Notes under the pieces: generated by a model
What the model saw: the letters and a program-made list of their open reading frames with translations, nothing else
What the model was told of the DNA's origin: nothing
The model's database searches: none
Part shown: in pieces, positions 1 to 8,552 of the stretch
Numbering within the stretch: position 1 is the first letter of the stretch
How the letters are laid out: every line of letters starts with the position of its first letter
Program-made: the position numbers and the translations under genes
Assembly (NCBI GenBank): GCA_020629275.1
Contig: JAHDDQ010000012.1
Span: forward strand, 1-32,681
Origin: Tenacibaculum sp.
GTDB taxonomy: Bacteria > Bacteroidota > Bacteroidia > Flavobacteriales > Flavobacteriaceae
Reading direction: 5' to 3'
DNA: 32,681 bases

Positions 1-16
1 GCGAGCCTTTTTTATA
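1..16. terminator. Possible right half of a terminator cut by the window edge
   Basis: The window opens with GCGAGCC followed by a run of six T. This looks like the descending arm and T-tract of a rho-independent terminator whose other arm lies outside the window. It sits 20 bases past the stop of the first minus-strand gene and could serve a gene entering from the left. Only half the structure is visible, so the call is tentative. Confidence 0.3.
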
Positions 17-35
17 TAATAACATGAATATTATA

Positions 36-3000
36 TTATTTTTTTATAATTTTCTTCTCCAAAATAACACCCCCTGAATCGCTATAAAGCTTAACGATAT
101 AAAATCCTTTTGGTATTTCAGAAATATCTATAGAATTAAAACCTTTAACTTCTACTTCTTTTAAAACAACTCCTGAAGAATTAAATAATCGAACCTTTGA
201 AACTTTTTCTACATCAGAAAAATTAAGTCTATTAACTACTGGGTTAGGAAATAGTTTAATTTCTTCTTTTAAAAGACTTCTTGAAACATTATTTGCACTA
301 CCATACGTTAAACTCAATTTTGCTGATGATACAGTTCCATTTTCTTTTGAAGCAAACGCAAAATCATTTCCTCCATCTAAACTAAGTATTAAACTTAACT
401 TATCGGTATTCAATTCTTTAGTATCTAGAGGAATTGTTATAACTTTCGTTAATCCATAAGAAGTATTTATTTGTCCTAATAAACTATTATTAGCAGGTTT
501 ATTCCCATTTGAAAGCGTTGTCTCAGTCCAATTGGTATTAGTTCCTTTATGTACTGATAATGCTCCACTACCTGAATCTGAATATACTGTGAAAGAAAGT
601 GACGCTTGTTTAATATTTCCTGAAATTGAAGACAAATCAAATGATAAATATCCTACTCTTTTACCACTTTCTATTCGAATCTCATCAGAATTAAAATTAG
701 TATTTCCCTGTAGGTATGCATCATCAACTGGAGATAAAGACACTTCTTGGTCTATAATTTGTTCTGCTGTAGTAGCTACACGGTCAAGATTGAATAAAAA
801 ACCATTACCTCCTGTATAAAGTAATTTTAGTTTTGACACACCCGAAGTTAACCTTATTTTCGTGGTGTATTTTTTATATTGATGCCATTCTCCGTTAACT
901 GGTATAGTTACAGCACCTAGAGAAATTCCGTTTTCAAGAATTTCAACTTCTCCTCCAATTCCTGCACTTGACGCATAGATATCAAATGAATACTCTCCAG
1001 TATTACTAACTGAAGCAGTATACTCAGTATAATCCCCGTTCTTAATAAAACCTAAATTTTGTCCTGTAGAATTTGGTGTATTTTCAATTTTCACACTTCC
1101 AAACTTATTGATATAGTTTTCAGCTTGAAAATTTCCAGGTATAACTATTGAAGTGGCAGCTCCAGTTACAGTAATATTTATTGGATCTGAAGTAGTAACA
1201 CCACCTGTATTATCAGTTGCCTTAGCAGTTAAATCATAGTTACCAGGCTTACTTAGACTAGCGGTAGTATTAAAAGGAGCTGTATCTTTTGTTGCTATTA
1301 ACACTCCATTGGCAAAAAACTCAACTCTAGCGATACTACCATCTTCGTCTGTTGCGTTTGCGGTTATTTTAATTTCATTATTTGCAACGTATGTGCTTCC
1401 GTTAGATGGAGAAGTAATGGTAACTCTAGGTAATTTATTATCATTACAATCTACTAAAACCTCTTCAGGACCTACACCTACAGGTTTAGTATATGTTTTT
1501 GATAACACAAACTTATCCATTTCAAACCCATCTTCTCTCATTGAAAAAGAAATCGTATGAACTCCAGCAGAAGGAACATTTATAAATATTTTCTGTGCCT
1601 CTCCACAATGATTTGCTGCTGTACGTTGTTTACTTTCCCAGGTCCATTTATTTTTACCCGTGCACCATTGCATCTTTTGCCCTGAACTTGGCCAAGTTCC
1701 ATCAATTCCTACATGAACTCCATTATCTTCAGATCCTGTAGAGTGTGCTCTTACCCATACAAAATACTTTCCTGCAGCGCTAAACTTCACTTTATAATTT
1801 ATAATGGCAACTTTACCTGGTGCATCTGAAAAACTTTCTCCTACTTTTAACGGATCGCCATGAGTAACCCTAGTATCAGGTAAAATTTCTATATATCCTG
1901 TTTTACTTGCTCCTGCACTATGAATAGGATCTGGATCAGGACTAGGTAAATTTGTAGCATCACTTTTATACCATTGTCTCTTTCCTGTTTCAGACTGACT
2001 AACAAAATGTTCTGCTTCAACAGCAGCAACTCCATTTACTTCAAGAGCTACACAATCTCCATCACCAGAACCATCTCCGTTTGTGTCTTTTTTAGTAATT
2101 AAAGCAACCCAATCATTATTATCAGGTGCTACTAAGTTTGACCCTAAAGAGTTTTTTGCTGTTAAGTTTCCTCCAGATCTTGGGTTAAACCATTGAACGT
2201 TATAATTATTATTTCCTGTTGGCAGATTTAATGCTGTTGAACCTCCATTTGGTCTGTATACAGCATATATTTTTGATGCTTTTGCAAAAACAAAATCACC
2301 TCCATCTTTTGTTACACCATCAGAACTAATCATGTCTACTAAATCGGATTGCAAGTATTGATTAAAGAAGTTTAATGCATAACTTCCTTCCTTATATTTC
2401 CTTCCTCTTTTTCTATGATCGTTACCATTTATATCTCCATCGTCATTTAAATAACCACTGTAGTACTCTACACCCGCACCTCCAGCAAGTAATGTACCCC
2501 ATAGTACTTTTTTTCTAACATCTTTATCAGAAACTCTTATTCCTTGTGAAGCAGAACCTTGTTCATCATTTGCTACAACCCATTTTTTACCTGCATCTCT
2601 CGACTTCTTTAACCATTCTTTTACGTCATTATGTATTGAATTTTGGTTTGATTGCAAAGAAGCTCCTGTAAGGTCTGATTTGTTTCCTAGAAGTGGTGTA
2701 TACCTTTCCTCTTTTTGACCAGGATATGTATGAATTACTATATTGTGATTATATGCGTCTAATCCTTTAATATATGTAGCTGTAGATTTTACTACATTAT
2801 TTGGCAATGTAGTTTCTTCAGTAAGATTCCAGTTTAAAGCTAAATGATGTGCAAAACGAGCTATAAGCTCTCGGTAGTATAACTTTCTTTGTTTCCCGAA
2901 AGTATCTCCATCCATTTTATTGTCATTTTCTGTTTCCATGGTTTTAAAGTGAAGGTAGATTCCTTTTTTATCAGCATACTCCATTACTTTTTCCCACTGG

Positions 3001-3908
3001 TCTAGTTTAGAAACATCAAAACGATCTTTATGCACTTTATTCCACTGTTGTGCTCTACTTGTATTTCCATACTCTTGTTCTGTCACTTTTAAAACATGAG
3101 GAAAAACTGCTCCACAATCTCCACTCGTATTCCATGTTAAAAAAGACATGACGTTTGCTCCTTGTTTGTGAAGGTAGTTTACCATTCCTAAGATTTCAGT
3201 CCCCTTACCATTAGCCCAAGTATAAGAGCTTGCATCGCTAGCTACATAATCTTGTTGATGTGGTTGCCAAGTTTTACTGCCTATTTTATTTAAGTTATTC
3301 TTGTAGCTAGGTGTAGCATCAAAATCAACGTAATTAAAAGCATTCTCTGGAGAATCTGCACCCGCTTTAACAAACCATTTTCCGTTAGGGTTTTGTGGAT
3401 TTGTTCCTGTGTGCTTTAAATAATGCTCTCCAACATACTGAAGTCTTCCTAAGTTTTTATTTCGGAAGTCAGGACCTGTTTTATCTGATTCAGAAACGGA
3501 AAAAGTATCACTATTTCCATCCATAAAACCAGCACTAATTCCGCCTCCATTAATAGCTACATCTGAGCCTTTTTTAAAGGTTGCTTTCCACGTCCAGGTA
3601 CCCGTTTGATCTGGCACAAAATTAACACGCCATTTATTACCAGACGAACAACTGTTATTTGCTGCATTACCACAAGCTGCAAAAAAGCCAGGTATGGTAT
3701 ATTTTCTATTACTCGAATTATGAGTAAAAGTTACATCTAACCTATAATCTGAAAACGGATTAGGACTAGCCGTTTCAGAAGTATTAGGTCCGTTAAAAGT
3801 TAAACTAACTTTGTGCCATCTTTTCAATTCTCCTGTAGTTGTTTGAGAAAAAATTGTAGCACTGAAAAATAAAAAAAACAATACGTTTTTTAAATCAGTA
3901 AATTTCAT
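36..3908 (-). CDS. Secreted multimodular glycoside hydrolase-like protein (DUF5060, TIM-barrel, CBMs, T9SS tail)
   Basis: A 1290-residue secreted protein, probably acting on an algal polysaccharide at the cell surface. Order of parts: signal peptide 1-21; DUF5060-type beta-sandwich about 25-145; TIM-barrel-like catalytic region about 150-530; a small beta domain resembling the putative collagen-binding domain PF12904 about 535-605; a Ca-loop-like linker 608-618; a carbohydrate-binding module starting VEAEHF about 628-805; a bacterial Ig domain about 826-915; a CBM6-like module about 920-1045; a DNRLRE/CBM96-like module about 1055-1205; and a T9SS type A sorting domain about 1215-1290. Candidate catalytic acids are E364/E365 in NWNLTEE and E449 in ANDEQ; this pairing is inferred. 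The two GH16 genes downstream on the same strand suggest an agar, porphyran or carrageenan context. The catalytic family cannot be assigned from sequence reading alone. No Shine-Dalgarno is evident, as is usual for this phylum. Confidence 0.8.
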   Translation of the reverse strand: MKFTDLKNVLFFLFFSATIFSQTTTGELKRWHKVSLTFNGPNTSETASPNPFSDYRLDVTFTHNSSNRKYTIPGFFAACGNAANNSCSSGNKWRVNFVPDQTGTWTWKATFKKGSDVAINGGGISAGFMDGNSDTFSVSESDKTGPDFRNKNLGRLQYVGEHYLKHTGTNPQNPNGKWFVKAGADSPENAFNYVDFDATPSYKNNLNKIGSKTWQPHQQDYVASDASSYTWANGKGTEILGMVNYLHKQGANVMSFLTWNTSGDCGAVFPHVLKVTEQEYGNTSRAQQWNKVHKDRFDVSKLDQWEKVMEYADKKGIYLHFKTMETENDNKMDGDTFGKQRKLYYRELIARFAHHLALNWNLTEETTLPNNVVKSTATYIKGLDAYNHNIVIHTYPGQKEERYTPLLGNKSDLTGASLQSNQNSIHNDVKEWLKKSRDAGKKWVVANDEQGSASQGIRVSDKDVRKKVLWGTLLAGGAGVEYYSGYLNDDGDINGNDHRKRGRKYKEGSYALNFFNQYLQSDLVDMISSDGVTKDGGDFVFAKASKIYAVYRPNGGSTALNLPTGNNNYNVQWFNPRSGGNLTAKNSLGSNLVAPDNNDWVALITKKDTNGDGSGDGDCVALEVNGVAAVEAEHFVSQSETGKRQWYKSDATNLPSPDPDPIHSAGASKTGYIEILPDTRVTHGDPLKVGESFSDAPGKVAIINYKVKFSAAGKYFVWVRAHSTGSEDNGVHVGIDGTWPSSGQKMQWCTGKNKWTWESKQRTAANHCGEAQKIFINVPSAGVHTISFSMREDGFEMDKFVLSKTYTKPVGVGPEEVLVDCNDNKLPRVTITSPSNGSTYVANNEIKITANATDEDGSIARVEFFANGVLIATKDTAPFNTTASLSKPGNYDLTAKATDNTGGVTTSDPINITVTGAATSIVIPGNFQAENYINKFGSVKIENTPNSTGQNLGFIKNGDYTEYTASVSNTGEYSFDIYASSAGIGGEVEILENGISLGAVTIPVNGEWHQYKKYTTKIRLTSGVSKLKLLYTGGNGFLFNLDRVATTAEQIIDQEVSLSPVDDAYLQGNTNFNSDEIRIESGKRVGYLSFDLSSISGNIKQASLSFTVYSDSGSGALSVHKGTNTNWTETTLSNGNKPANNSLLGQINTSYGLTKVITIPLDTKELNTDKLSLILSLDGGNDFAFASKENGTVSSAKLSLTYGSANNVSRSLLKEEIKLFPNPVVNRLNFSDVEKVSKVRLFNSSGVVLKEVEVKGFNSIDISEIPKGFYIVKLYSDSGGVILEKKIIKK

Positions 3909-4284
3909 GATTTTTAATTTTTAGATATTAAGTATGATTGATTGTTGTTAACCTATTAGTAAGCAATAGGGAAGTCATAAAAACCTACATGTATGTACAG
4001 CATAACAAAGTGATAACTTTTTAAACATTGAGAATGCTTAAAAGCCATAAAGGAATCTAATTTAATTGGTTTAGTTTTTTAGATTTTTATTTAATGTAAG
4101 AAGCTGTTCATACGGTTGTGATTTTTTTAGGGGATCGTTGTCTATCAGCTGATTATCATAAATTTAACGTTTTATTCGTTTTTGTAATTACGAAAAATCA
4201 TCAAATTCAGATATAAAAACTCATTTAATGAAACATAGCAAAAAGAGCATTTATGCAAACCAAATACTCTTTTCTTATTGTGCT
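3909..4284. other. 376-base intergenic region between two minus-strand hydrolase genes
   Basis: No credible gene is seen. Near 4284 it holds the terminator of the downstream GH16 gene's transcript (4241-4273). Near 3909 it holds the leader of the DUF5060 gene, with a small hairpin at 3952-3970 (CCTATT / AATAGG, 7-base loop) about 45-60 bases before the start codon. No exact TAnnTTTG promoter element facing the DUF5060 gene was found. The rest is featureless AT-rich sequence. Confidence 0.6.
4241..4273 (-). terminator. Rho-independent terminator after the first GH16 gene
   Basis: Read on the minus strand, AAAAGAG-T-ATTT pairs with AAAT-G-CTCTTTT, a 12-bp stem with one G-U wobble and a 9-base loop, followed by T residues. 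It lies 12 bases beyond the stop codon at 4285, in the expected place. Confidence 0.65.
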
Positions 4285-6141
4285 TTATTTTTTTATCAAT
4301 TTATATGGGGGGTTATTGTTCACTTTAATTAAATATATTCCTTGAGATAAATCAGAAATATTTATTTCTTCTTTTTCTCTATTAGATTTTAATGCTTTTA
4401 CTTTTTTCCCTTGAAGATCATATATACTTATCTCTTCTCCTTTTTTTAAACCCAAAATAACAATCTTTTCTTTTGAAGGATTAGGGAAAAACAGTAGTTT
4501 CTCTACTCCTTTTAAAGATGATTTAAAATTATTTTCAACGATGCCTTTATTATTTGTAATAGAAGCTTCTGTTATCATCCATTTTTGATGGTCATTACCT
4601 GTTTTATAATTCCAAATTTGAACATTTGCGTCGATCGCTCCATTAAACACATCTAATCCTAAATTTTTACAATGCAATGGCTTTAATCCATAAACTCCAT
4701 TTCCATTTTCAACTATCTTCCACTTTTGATGATTATCGGATGCTGATTTCCATGTAGTAACATTAGCTCCATTAACACATTTTCTATTTGAAACTTCTAA
4801 AAACCTTTTGGTTCCTAGATTTTTTATAGTGTACGTATTGTTTCCTAAGTGTTTAAAAAGCCATTTCTGATCATCAAAACCTGCTGGATTATGCATTCTT
4901 GCGCTATGTGACTCTAAAGCTCTTGCTAATAAACGTTGCTTATTTAAACCTGAAGTAATAAAATAAGTTCCATTAGAAACTAATTGCTTAAACGGAGTAA
5001 CTATAGTAACATTATTTACTTCATCATTATCTATAGCTTCTCTCCATGTGGTTTTTAAAGATCTAATATGAGATCTAAAACTATATCCGTTTCCTGTTTT
5101 TAAAACTGCAGGAAGTTTAATTGTTACTAATTTTGAACTTTTCCCTTTGGCTACTTTCTCTAACGCGGAAGCTATCCACTTATTATCTTTATAAATACCT
5201 ACTACAATTTCTCTTTCAGCACTTGCTGTGTAATTGACATTAAAAGAATATTCTTTTTTTTGATAAATCGTTTTAGGTGTATCTTCAAAAGAAATTTTGT
5301 CACTTAACAAATTTGTATTGTCTACTAACTCATAGGTATGAACCCAATCAACTTTCATTGTATTAATACTATTGTTATTCAGCTGTTTTCTTTTAGCAAG
5401 ACCTCCTAAAAAATTAGCATCTTCCGTCCATAAATCCCAAATAAGGTGTTGCTCTCTTGTAAAATCTTGAACACTTACAACCTTTCCTGCTGGATGGCCA
5501 TCAAGATAAAACTGAACTGTATTTTTATCTATCCACCAAGCTCCAACAGTATGATAATCTTCATTCCACCGGACTCCTTTCAAAGGGTTATTGTTAGGTA
5601 GATTTCTGTTATCAAAGTTTCCTTTATTCCTTTCGGTCTTCCCATTTTTAGCAATGAAGTATTGAGAATTCATTTGCCAAGGAAAGTCAGGCTGACAATC
5701 ACAAGAAGGTCTAGAGTTATTTTCCACAATATCAATTTCATCACGATTATTAATATCTCCATTATTCAACCAAAAAGTATTGTATGCAGAAATATGAGCG
5801 GTAATCATCTTACATTCTGTATACATAGGAAACTTTATCTTAGCTCTAGACTGTACTCTTGATGTTTCAAACCATCTTCCATTATCTCCTTTTGTTGCAT
5901 CATTTGTTGCTTTTATCCAAAGATACCCGTTTGATACACCTGAGTTCTCAGCCTTCATATTTACTGGTTTTCCATAATTCCACAATGGCTTAAACCATTT
6001 CTTCTCATCAAAATCATTGTTAAATTCATCCGATAATGTTTCTATCTTTTTCCATTTTTTCCCCAAAGGAGCAATGGGTTGAGTTATTGCTTTATTACAT
6101 AAAAGTAATAACACTACTACTAGTATTAAATTTGTTTTCAT
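4285..6141 (-). CDS. GH16 family galactanase (beta-agarase/beta-porphyranase-like) with ricin-type lectin module and T9SS tail
   Basis: A 618-residue secreted endo-hydrolase of glycoside hydrolase family 16. It has a signal peptide at 1-20, a GH16 domain at about 28-273 and the catalytic beta-bulge motif EIDIVE at 135-140, giving E135 as nucleophile, D137 as helper and E140 as acid/base. The ExDxxE form is typical of agarases, porphyranases and kappa-carrageenases rather than ExDxE laminarinases. A beta-sandwich linker spans about 285-375. A beta-trefoil lectin-like module with repeated QKW motifs (ricin/CBM13-type) covers about 390-525, and a T9SS type A sorting domain about 548-618. Substrate is inferred from family and context; porphyran, agar or carrageenan cannot be separated by eye. 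It lies downstream of a second GH16 gene on the same strand, but a hairpin-rich 126-base gap suggests separate control. Confidence 0.88.
   Translation of the reverse strand: MKTNLILVVVLLLLCNKAITQPIAPLGKKWKKIETLSDEFNNDFDEKKWFKPLWNYGKPVNMKAENSGVSNGYLWIKATNDATKGDNGRWFETSRVQSRAKIKFPMYTECKMITAHISAYNTFWLNNGDINNRDEIDIVENNSRPSCDCQPDFPWQMNSQYFIAKNGKTERNKGNFDNRNLPNNNPLKGVRWNEDYHTVGAWWIDKNTVQFYLDGHPAGKVVSVQDFTREQHLIWDLWTEDANFLGGLAKRKQLNNNSINTMKVDWVHTYELVDNTNLLSDKISFEDTPKTIYQKKEYSFNVNYTASAEREIVVGIYKDNKWIASALEKVAKGKSSKLVTIKLPAVLKTGNGYSFRSHIRSLKTTWREAIDNDEVNNVTIVTPFKQLVSNGTYFITSGLNKQRLLARALESHSARMHNPAGFDDQKWLFKHLGNNTYTIKNLGTKRFLEVSNRKCVNGANVTTWKSASDNHQKWKIVENGNGVYGLKPLHCKNLGLDVFNGAIDANVQIWNYKTGNDHQKWMITEASITNNKGIVENNFKSSLKGVEKLLFFPNPSKEKIVILGLKKGEEISIYDLQGKKVKALKSNREKEEINISDLSQGIYLIKVNNNPPYKLIKK
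4567..5046 (-). repeat. Duplicated lectin-module DNA, copy 1
   Basis: This 480-base stretch encodes residues 366-525 of the first GH16 protein. It aligns without gaps, at a constant offset of 1983 bases, to 6550-7029 in the neighbouring GH16 gene. I count 9 differences in the 160 encoded residues. Bases 4910-5049 are identical to 6893-7032 over 140 bases. Confidence 0.93.
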
Positions 6142-6173
6142 TTTCTACTTAATTAAGAATACTGTAATTAAAC

Positions 6174-6198
6174 TTATAGCTACTTATTGTAGCTATAA
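6174..6198. promoter_or_regulatory. Perfect 10-bp inverted repeat in the leader of the first GH16 gene
   Basis: TTATAGCTAC and its exact complement GTAGCTATAA flank a 5-base loop (TTATT), ending about 33 bases before the GH16 start codon at 6141. It may be an operator for a dimeric regulator or a leader hairpin. No T-run follows on the minus strand, so it is not a standard terminator. Confidence 0.5.
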
Positions 6199-6220
6199 CA
6201 AATAGAATGCATACAACTAT

Positions 6221-6252
6221 AACCTCAACACTACTCTTTAAAAGCGTTGAGG
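6221..6252 (-). terminator. Hairpin after the second GH16 gene
   Basis: AACCTCAAC and GTTGAGGTT form a 9-bp stem that extends by CT/AG across one mismatch, 15 bases past the stop codon at 6268. The T-tract on the minus strand is poor, so this may be a weak terminator or an mRNA-end stabilising hairpin. Confidence 0.5.
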
Positions 6253-6267
6253 TTAAATAATTATATA

Positions 6268-8136
6268 TCAATTTTTAATAAACTTGTATATTGAGTTATT
6301 ATTTATTTGTATTAAATACATTCCTTTAGAAAGGTTATCTATAGCAATTCCTTCTTTTACATCAGTGGTCTTTATTCTTTTTAGCTCTTGGCCTTGAAGA
6401 TTATATATAGAGATTTGATCTCCTATTTTTAGTTTCGATACAAATAATACGTCTTTAGATGGATTAGGGAAGAACGATACCCTTTCTTCATTCTTCACTA
6501 AGGATTTAAAGTTATTTGTAACACTACTTTTTTTATTAACAGTAACTATTTCTGTTATTTTCCATTTTTGATGATCATTACCTGTTTTATAATTCCAAAT
6601 TTGAACATTTGCGTCGATCGCTCCATCAGATACATCTAATCCTAAATTTTTACAATGCAATGGCTTTAATCCATAAACCCCATTTCCATTTTCAACTATC
6701 TTCCACTTTTGATGACTATCGGATGCTGATTTCCATGTAGTAACATTAGCTCCATTAACACATTTTTTATTTGAAACTTCTAAAAATCTTTTGGTCCCTT
6801 TATTATTAATAGTGTATGTATTATTACCAAGATGTTTAAAAATCCATTTTTGATCGTCAAAACTTGCTGGATTATGCATTCTAGCACTATGAGACTCTAA
6901 AGCTCTTGCTAATAAACGTTGCTTATTTAAACCTGAAGTAATAAAATAAGTTCCATTAGAAACTAATTGCTTAAACGGAGTAACTATAGTAACATTATTT
7001 ACTTCATCATTATCTATAGCTTCTCTCCATGTAGTGTTTAAAGGTCTAATATGTAACTTATAATTATATCCGTTTCCTACCACTGGAAGTTCAGGTAATT
7101 CAACATTTACAGTCTTTAAACCACTACCCTTAGTCACTTTTTCAACTTTAGAAGCTACGAATTTATTATCTTTATAAAAGCCTACTACAATTTCTCTATC
7201 TGTTGAAGCTTTATAATTTACATTAAAAGTATACTTCTTATTTTGTGTAAGGCTTACTGGTTTAGTATTAAAGGAAACTTCATCTGTAAAAGTAGACACA
7301 TCTTTTAATTCGTAAACTCTAACCCAATCAACTAGCATTGTGTTTTTTGTAGGGTCATTAAGGTTTTTCACTTTAGGTAAACCTATACTAGGTATTCCTG
7401 CCTGAGCAAAAGGGAAAACCTCTGTGTCGAAAATCATCTTTAACTTTTCGTCGAAAGGTACACGAGGCTTTATTTTCATCACCTCTTTTCCGTCGTAATA
7501 AAATATTAATTCGTTCTTATTTTTCCACCAAAGTCCATAAGTATGAAAATCATCACGTCCCCTTGTAGGCATAGTCCAACTAGCTTTCTTGTTGTCTAAT
7601 CCTTTATGTTTACCATAATAATGAGTATTTGCTCCGTACTTAAATGGCAAATCTTTCTGTCTTTTTTCTATGGATGGATTTCCAATATGTTCAATAACAT
7701 CTATTTCAGAGAATTTACCTACTCTAAACCAAAAAGAAGAAGTCATAGATAATGATGAAGCTTTAAAATTAGCTTCATAATAATATCCTGGTTTAGCATC
7801 CCAACCTTTAGAAACACATGCTGCTGAATTTACCCACACATCTTTTAGAGGGTTATTAACTGTTGAAGGGTGTTTTTTTAAAGTAGATTTTAGTTTAAGA
7901 TAACCATCTTCTACATAAGCATTTCCTTTTTTAAACGCACTGGGCTGTCTTCCAACCCACTGAGGATGGTAATCATCCCATTTTTTTTCGTCTAATGATT
8001 CTTGTTCAAATTCATCAGAAAGAATTTCTACTCTTTCCCATTTTTTATTGGAAGGAGCTGGAGGGGTTTGAGTAAATACACTTGTATACAAGAGTACGCA
8101 AAAAATAATTAAATAATTAGGGGTACCTTTTTTCAT
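6268..8136 (-). CDS. GH16 family galactanase (agarase/porphyranase/carrageenase-like) with ricin-type lectin module and T9SS tail
   Basis: A 622-residue secreted GH16 enzyme. Signal peptide about 1-22; GH16 domain about 32-278; catalytic motif EIDVIE at 144-149 (E144 nucleophile, D146, E149 acid/base), again the beta-bulge ExDxxE type. Its catalytic domain differs clearly from that of the neighbouring GH16: different loops, and EHIGNPS after the motif. The two proteins are homologous from about residue 290 on and nearly identical at 370-529. A beta-sandwich linker spans about 290-380, the beta-trefoil lectin-like module about 394-529 and the T9SS type A sorting domain about 552-622. The split between diverged catalytic halves and a common binding half suggests two cleavage specificities aimed at one bound polymer. 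A large 416-base gap separates it from the divergent LuxR-type regulator. Confidence 0.87.
   Translation of the reverse strand: MKKGTPNYLIIFCVLLYTSVFTQTPPAPSNKKWERVEILSDEFEQESLDEKKWDDYHPQWVGRQPSAFKKGNAYVEDGYLKLKSTLKKHPSTVNNPLKDVWVNSAACVSKGWDAKPGYYYEANFKASSLSMTSSFWFRVGKFSEIDVIEHIGNPSIEKRQKDLPFKYGANTHYYGKHKGLDNKKASWTMPTRGRDDFHTYGLWWKNKNELIFYYDGKEVMKIKPRVPFDEKLKMIFDTEVFPFAQAGIPSIGLPKVKNLNDPTKNTMLVDWVRVYELKDVSTFTDEVSFNTKPVSLTQNKKYTFNVNYKASTDREIVVGFYKDNKFVASKVEKVTKGSGLKTVNVELPELPVVGNGYNYKLHIRPLNTTWREAIDNDEVNNVTIVTPFKQLVSNGTYFITSGLNKQRLLARALESHSARMHNPASFDDQKWIFKHLGNNTYTINNKGTKRFLEVSNKKCVNGANVTTWKSASDSHQKWKIVENGNGVYGLKPLHCKNLGLDVSDGAIDANVQIWNYKTGNDHQKWKITEIVTVNKKSSVTNNFKSLVKNEERVSFFPNPSKDVLFVSKLKIGDQISIYNLQGQELKRIKTTDVKEGIAIDNLSKGMYLIQINNNSIYKFIKN
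6550..7029 (-). repeat. Duplicated lectin-module DNA, copy 2
   Basis: This copy encodes residues 370-529 of the second GH16 protein. It matches copy 1 at 4567-5046, with the longest exact run of 140 bases at 6893-7032. Similarity falls quickly outside the block, most clearly toward the catalytic domain. Confidence 0.93.
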
Positions 8137-8552
8137 TAGATAAGAATATTTTTAAATTTGATTTAAATGATATAATTGCTCTTTGATGTGCTTTTTAAAT
8201 TATATGTAGTTAACATAATACAATCGAAGACCACGATTAAATTATAATTTGATTTCGAAACAAAATTCTTACTTATTAGGAAAATTATAGCTGAAAAAAG
8301 GGACTACAAAAAGTATATCTAAAGGTGACAAAAAGTAACAAAAGAGTCCTAAATCATATTATATAGTATTTAACATAAACATACTATTCTACGATATTGC
8401 CTTGTAACCCACGTCTTATCAAATTTTCTTAAAAAATCATACAACCAAATATTACAAACTACAATTTATTATCATTTGTCGCATGTACAATAACTTGTTT
8501 AACTAAGCAGTTATTACTCAAACAAAAACCAACTATTAAAAGTAACCTTATT
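8137..8552. other. 416-base divergent intergenic region between GH16 and the regulator gene
   Basis: No gene is seen. The region must hold both promoters, yet no exact TAnnTTTG element faces the GH16 gene. The only plus-strand match, TAAATTTG at 8153-8160, is about 390 bases from the regulator start. A tandem-like pair GTGACAAAAA / GTAACAAAAG at 8323-8343 and the flanking pieces GGGACT and GAGTCC are candidate regulator sites, but weak ones. Confidence 0.5.

Noticed and set aside
532..1560. Open frames on the plus strand inside the DUF5060 gene
   Set aside because: They are antisense to a well-supported protein with recognisable domains, have no promoter or start signals and resemble no family; they are shadows of its codon pattern.
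4285..6141. First GH16 protein as a lipoprotein because of a Cys at position 16
   Set aside because: The residues before the Cys (LLLL) do not make a lipobox, and the protein has a T9SS tail and a better signal peptidase I site near residue 20.
4567..7032. Repeat pair as a mobile element or attachment site
   Set aside because: The repeat is coding, in frame and matches a lectin module in both proteins; no transposase, integrase or terminal inverted repeats are present.
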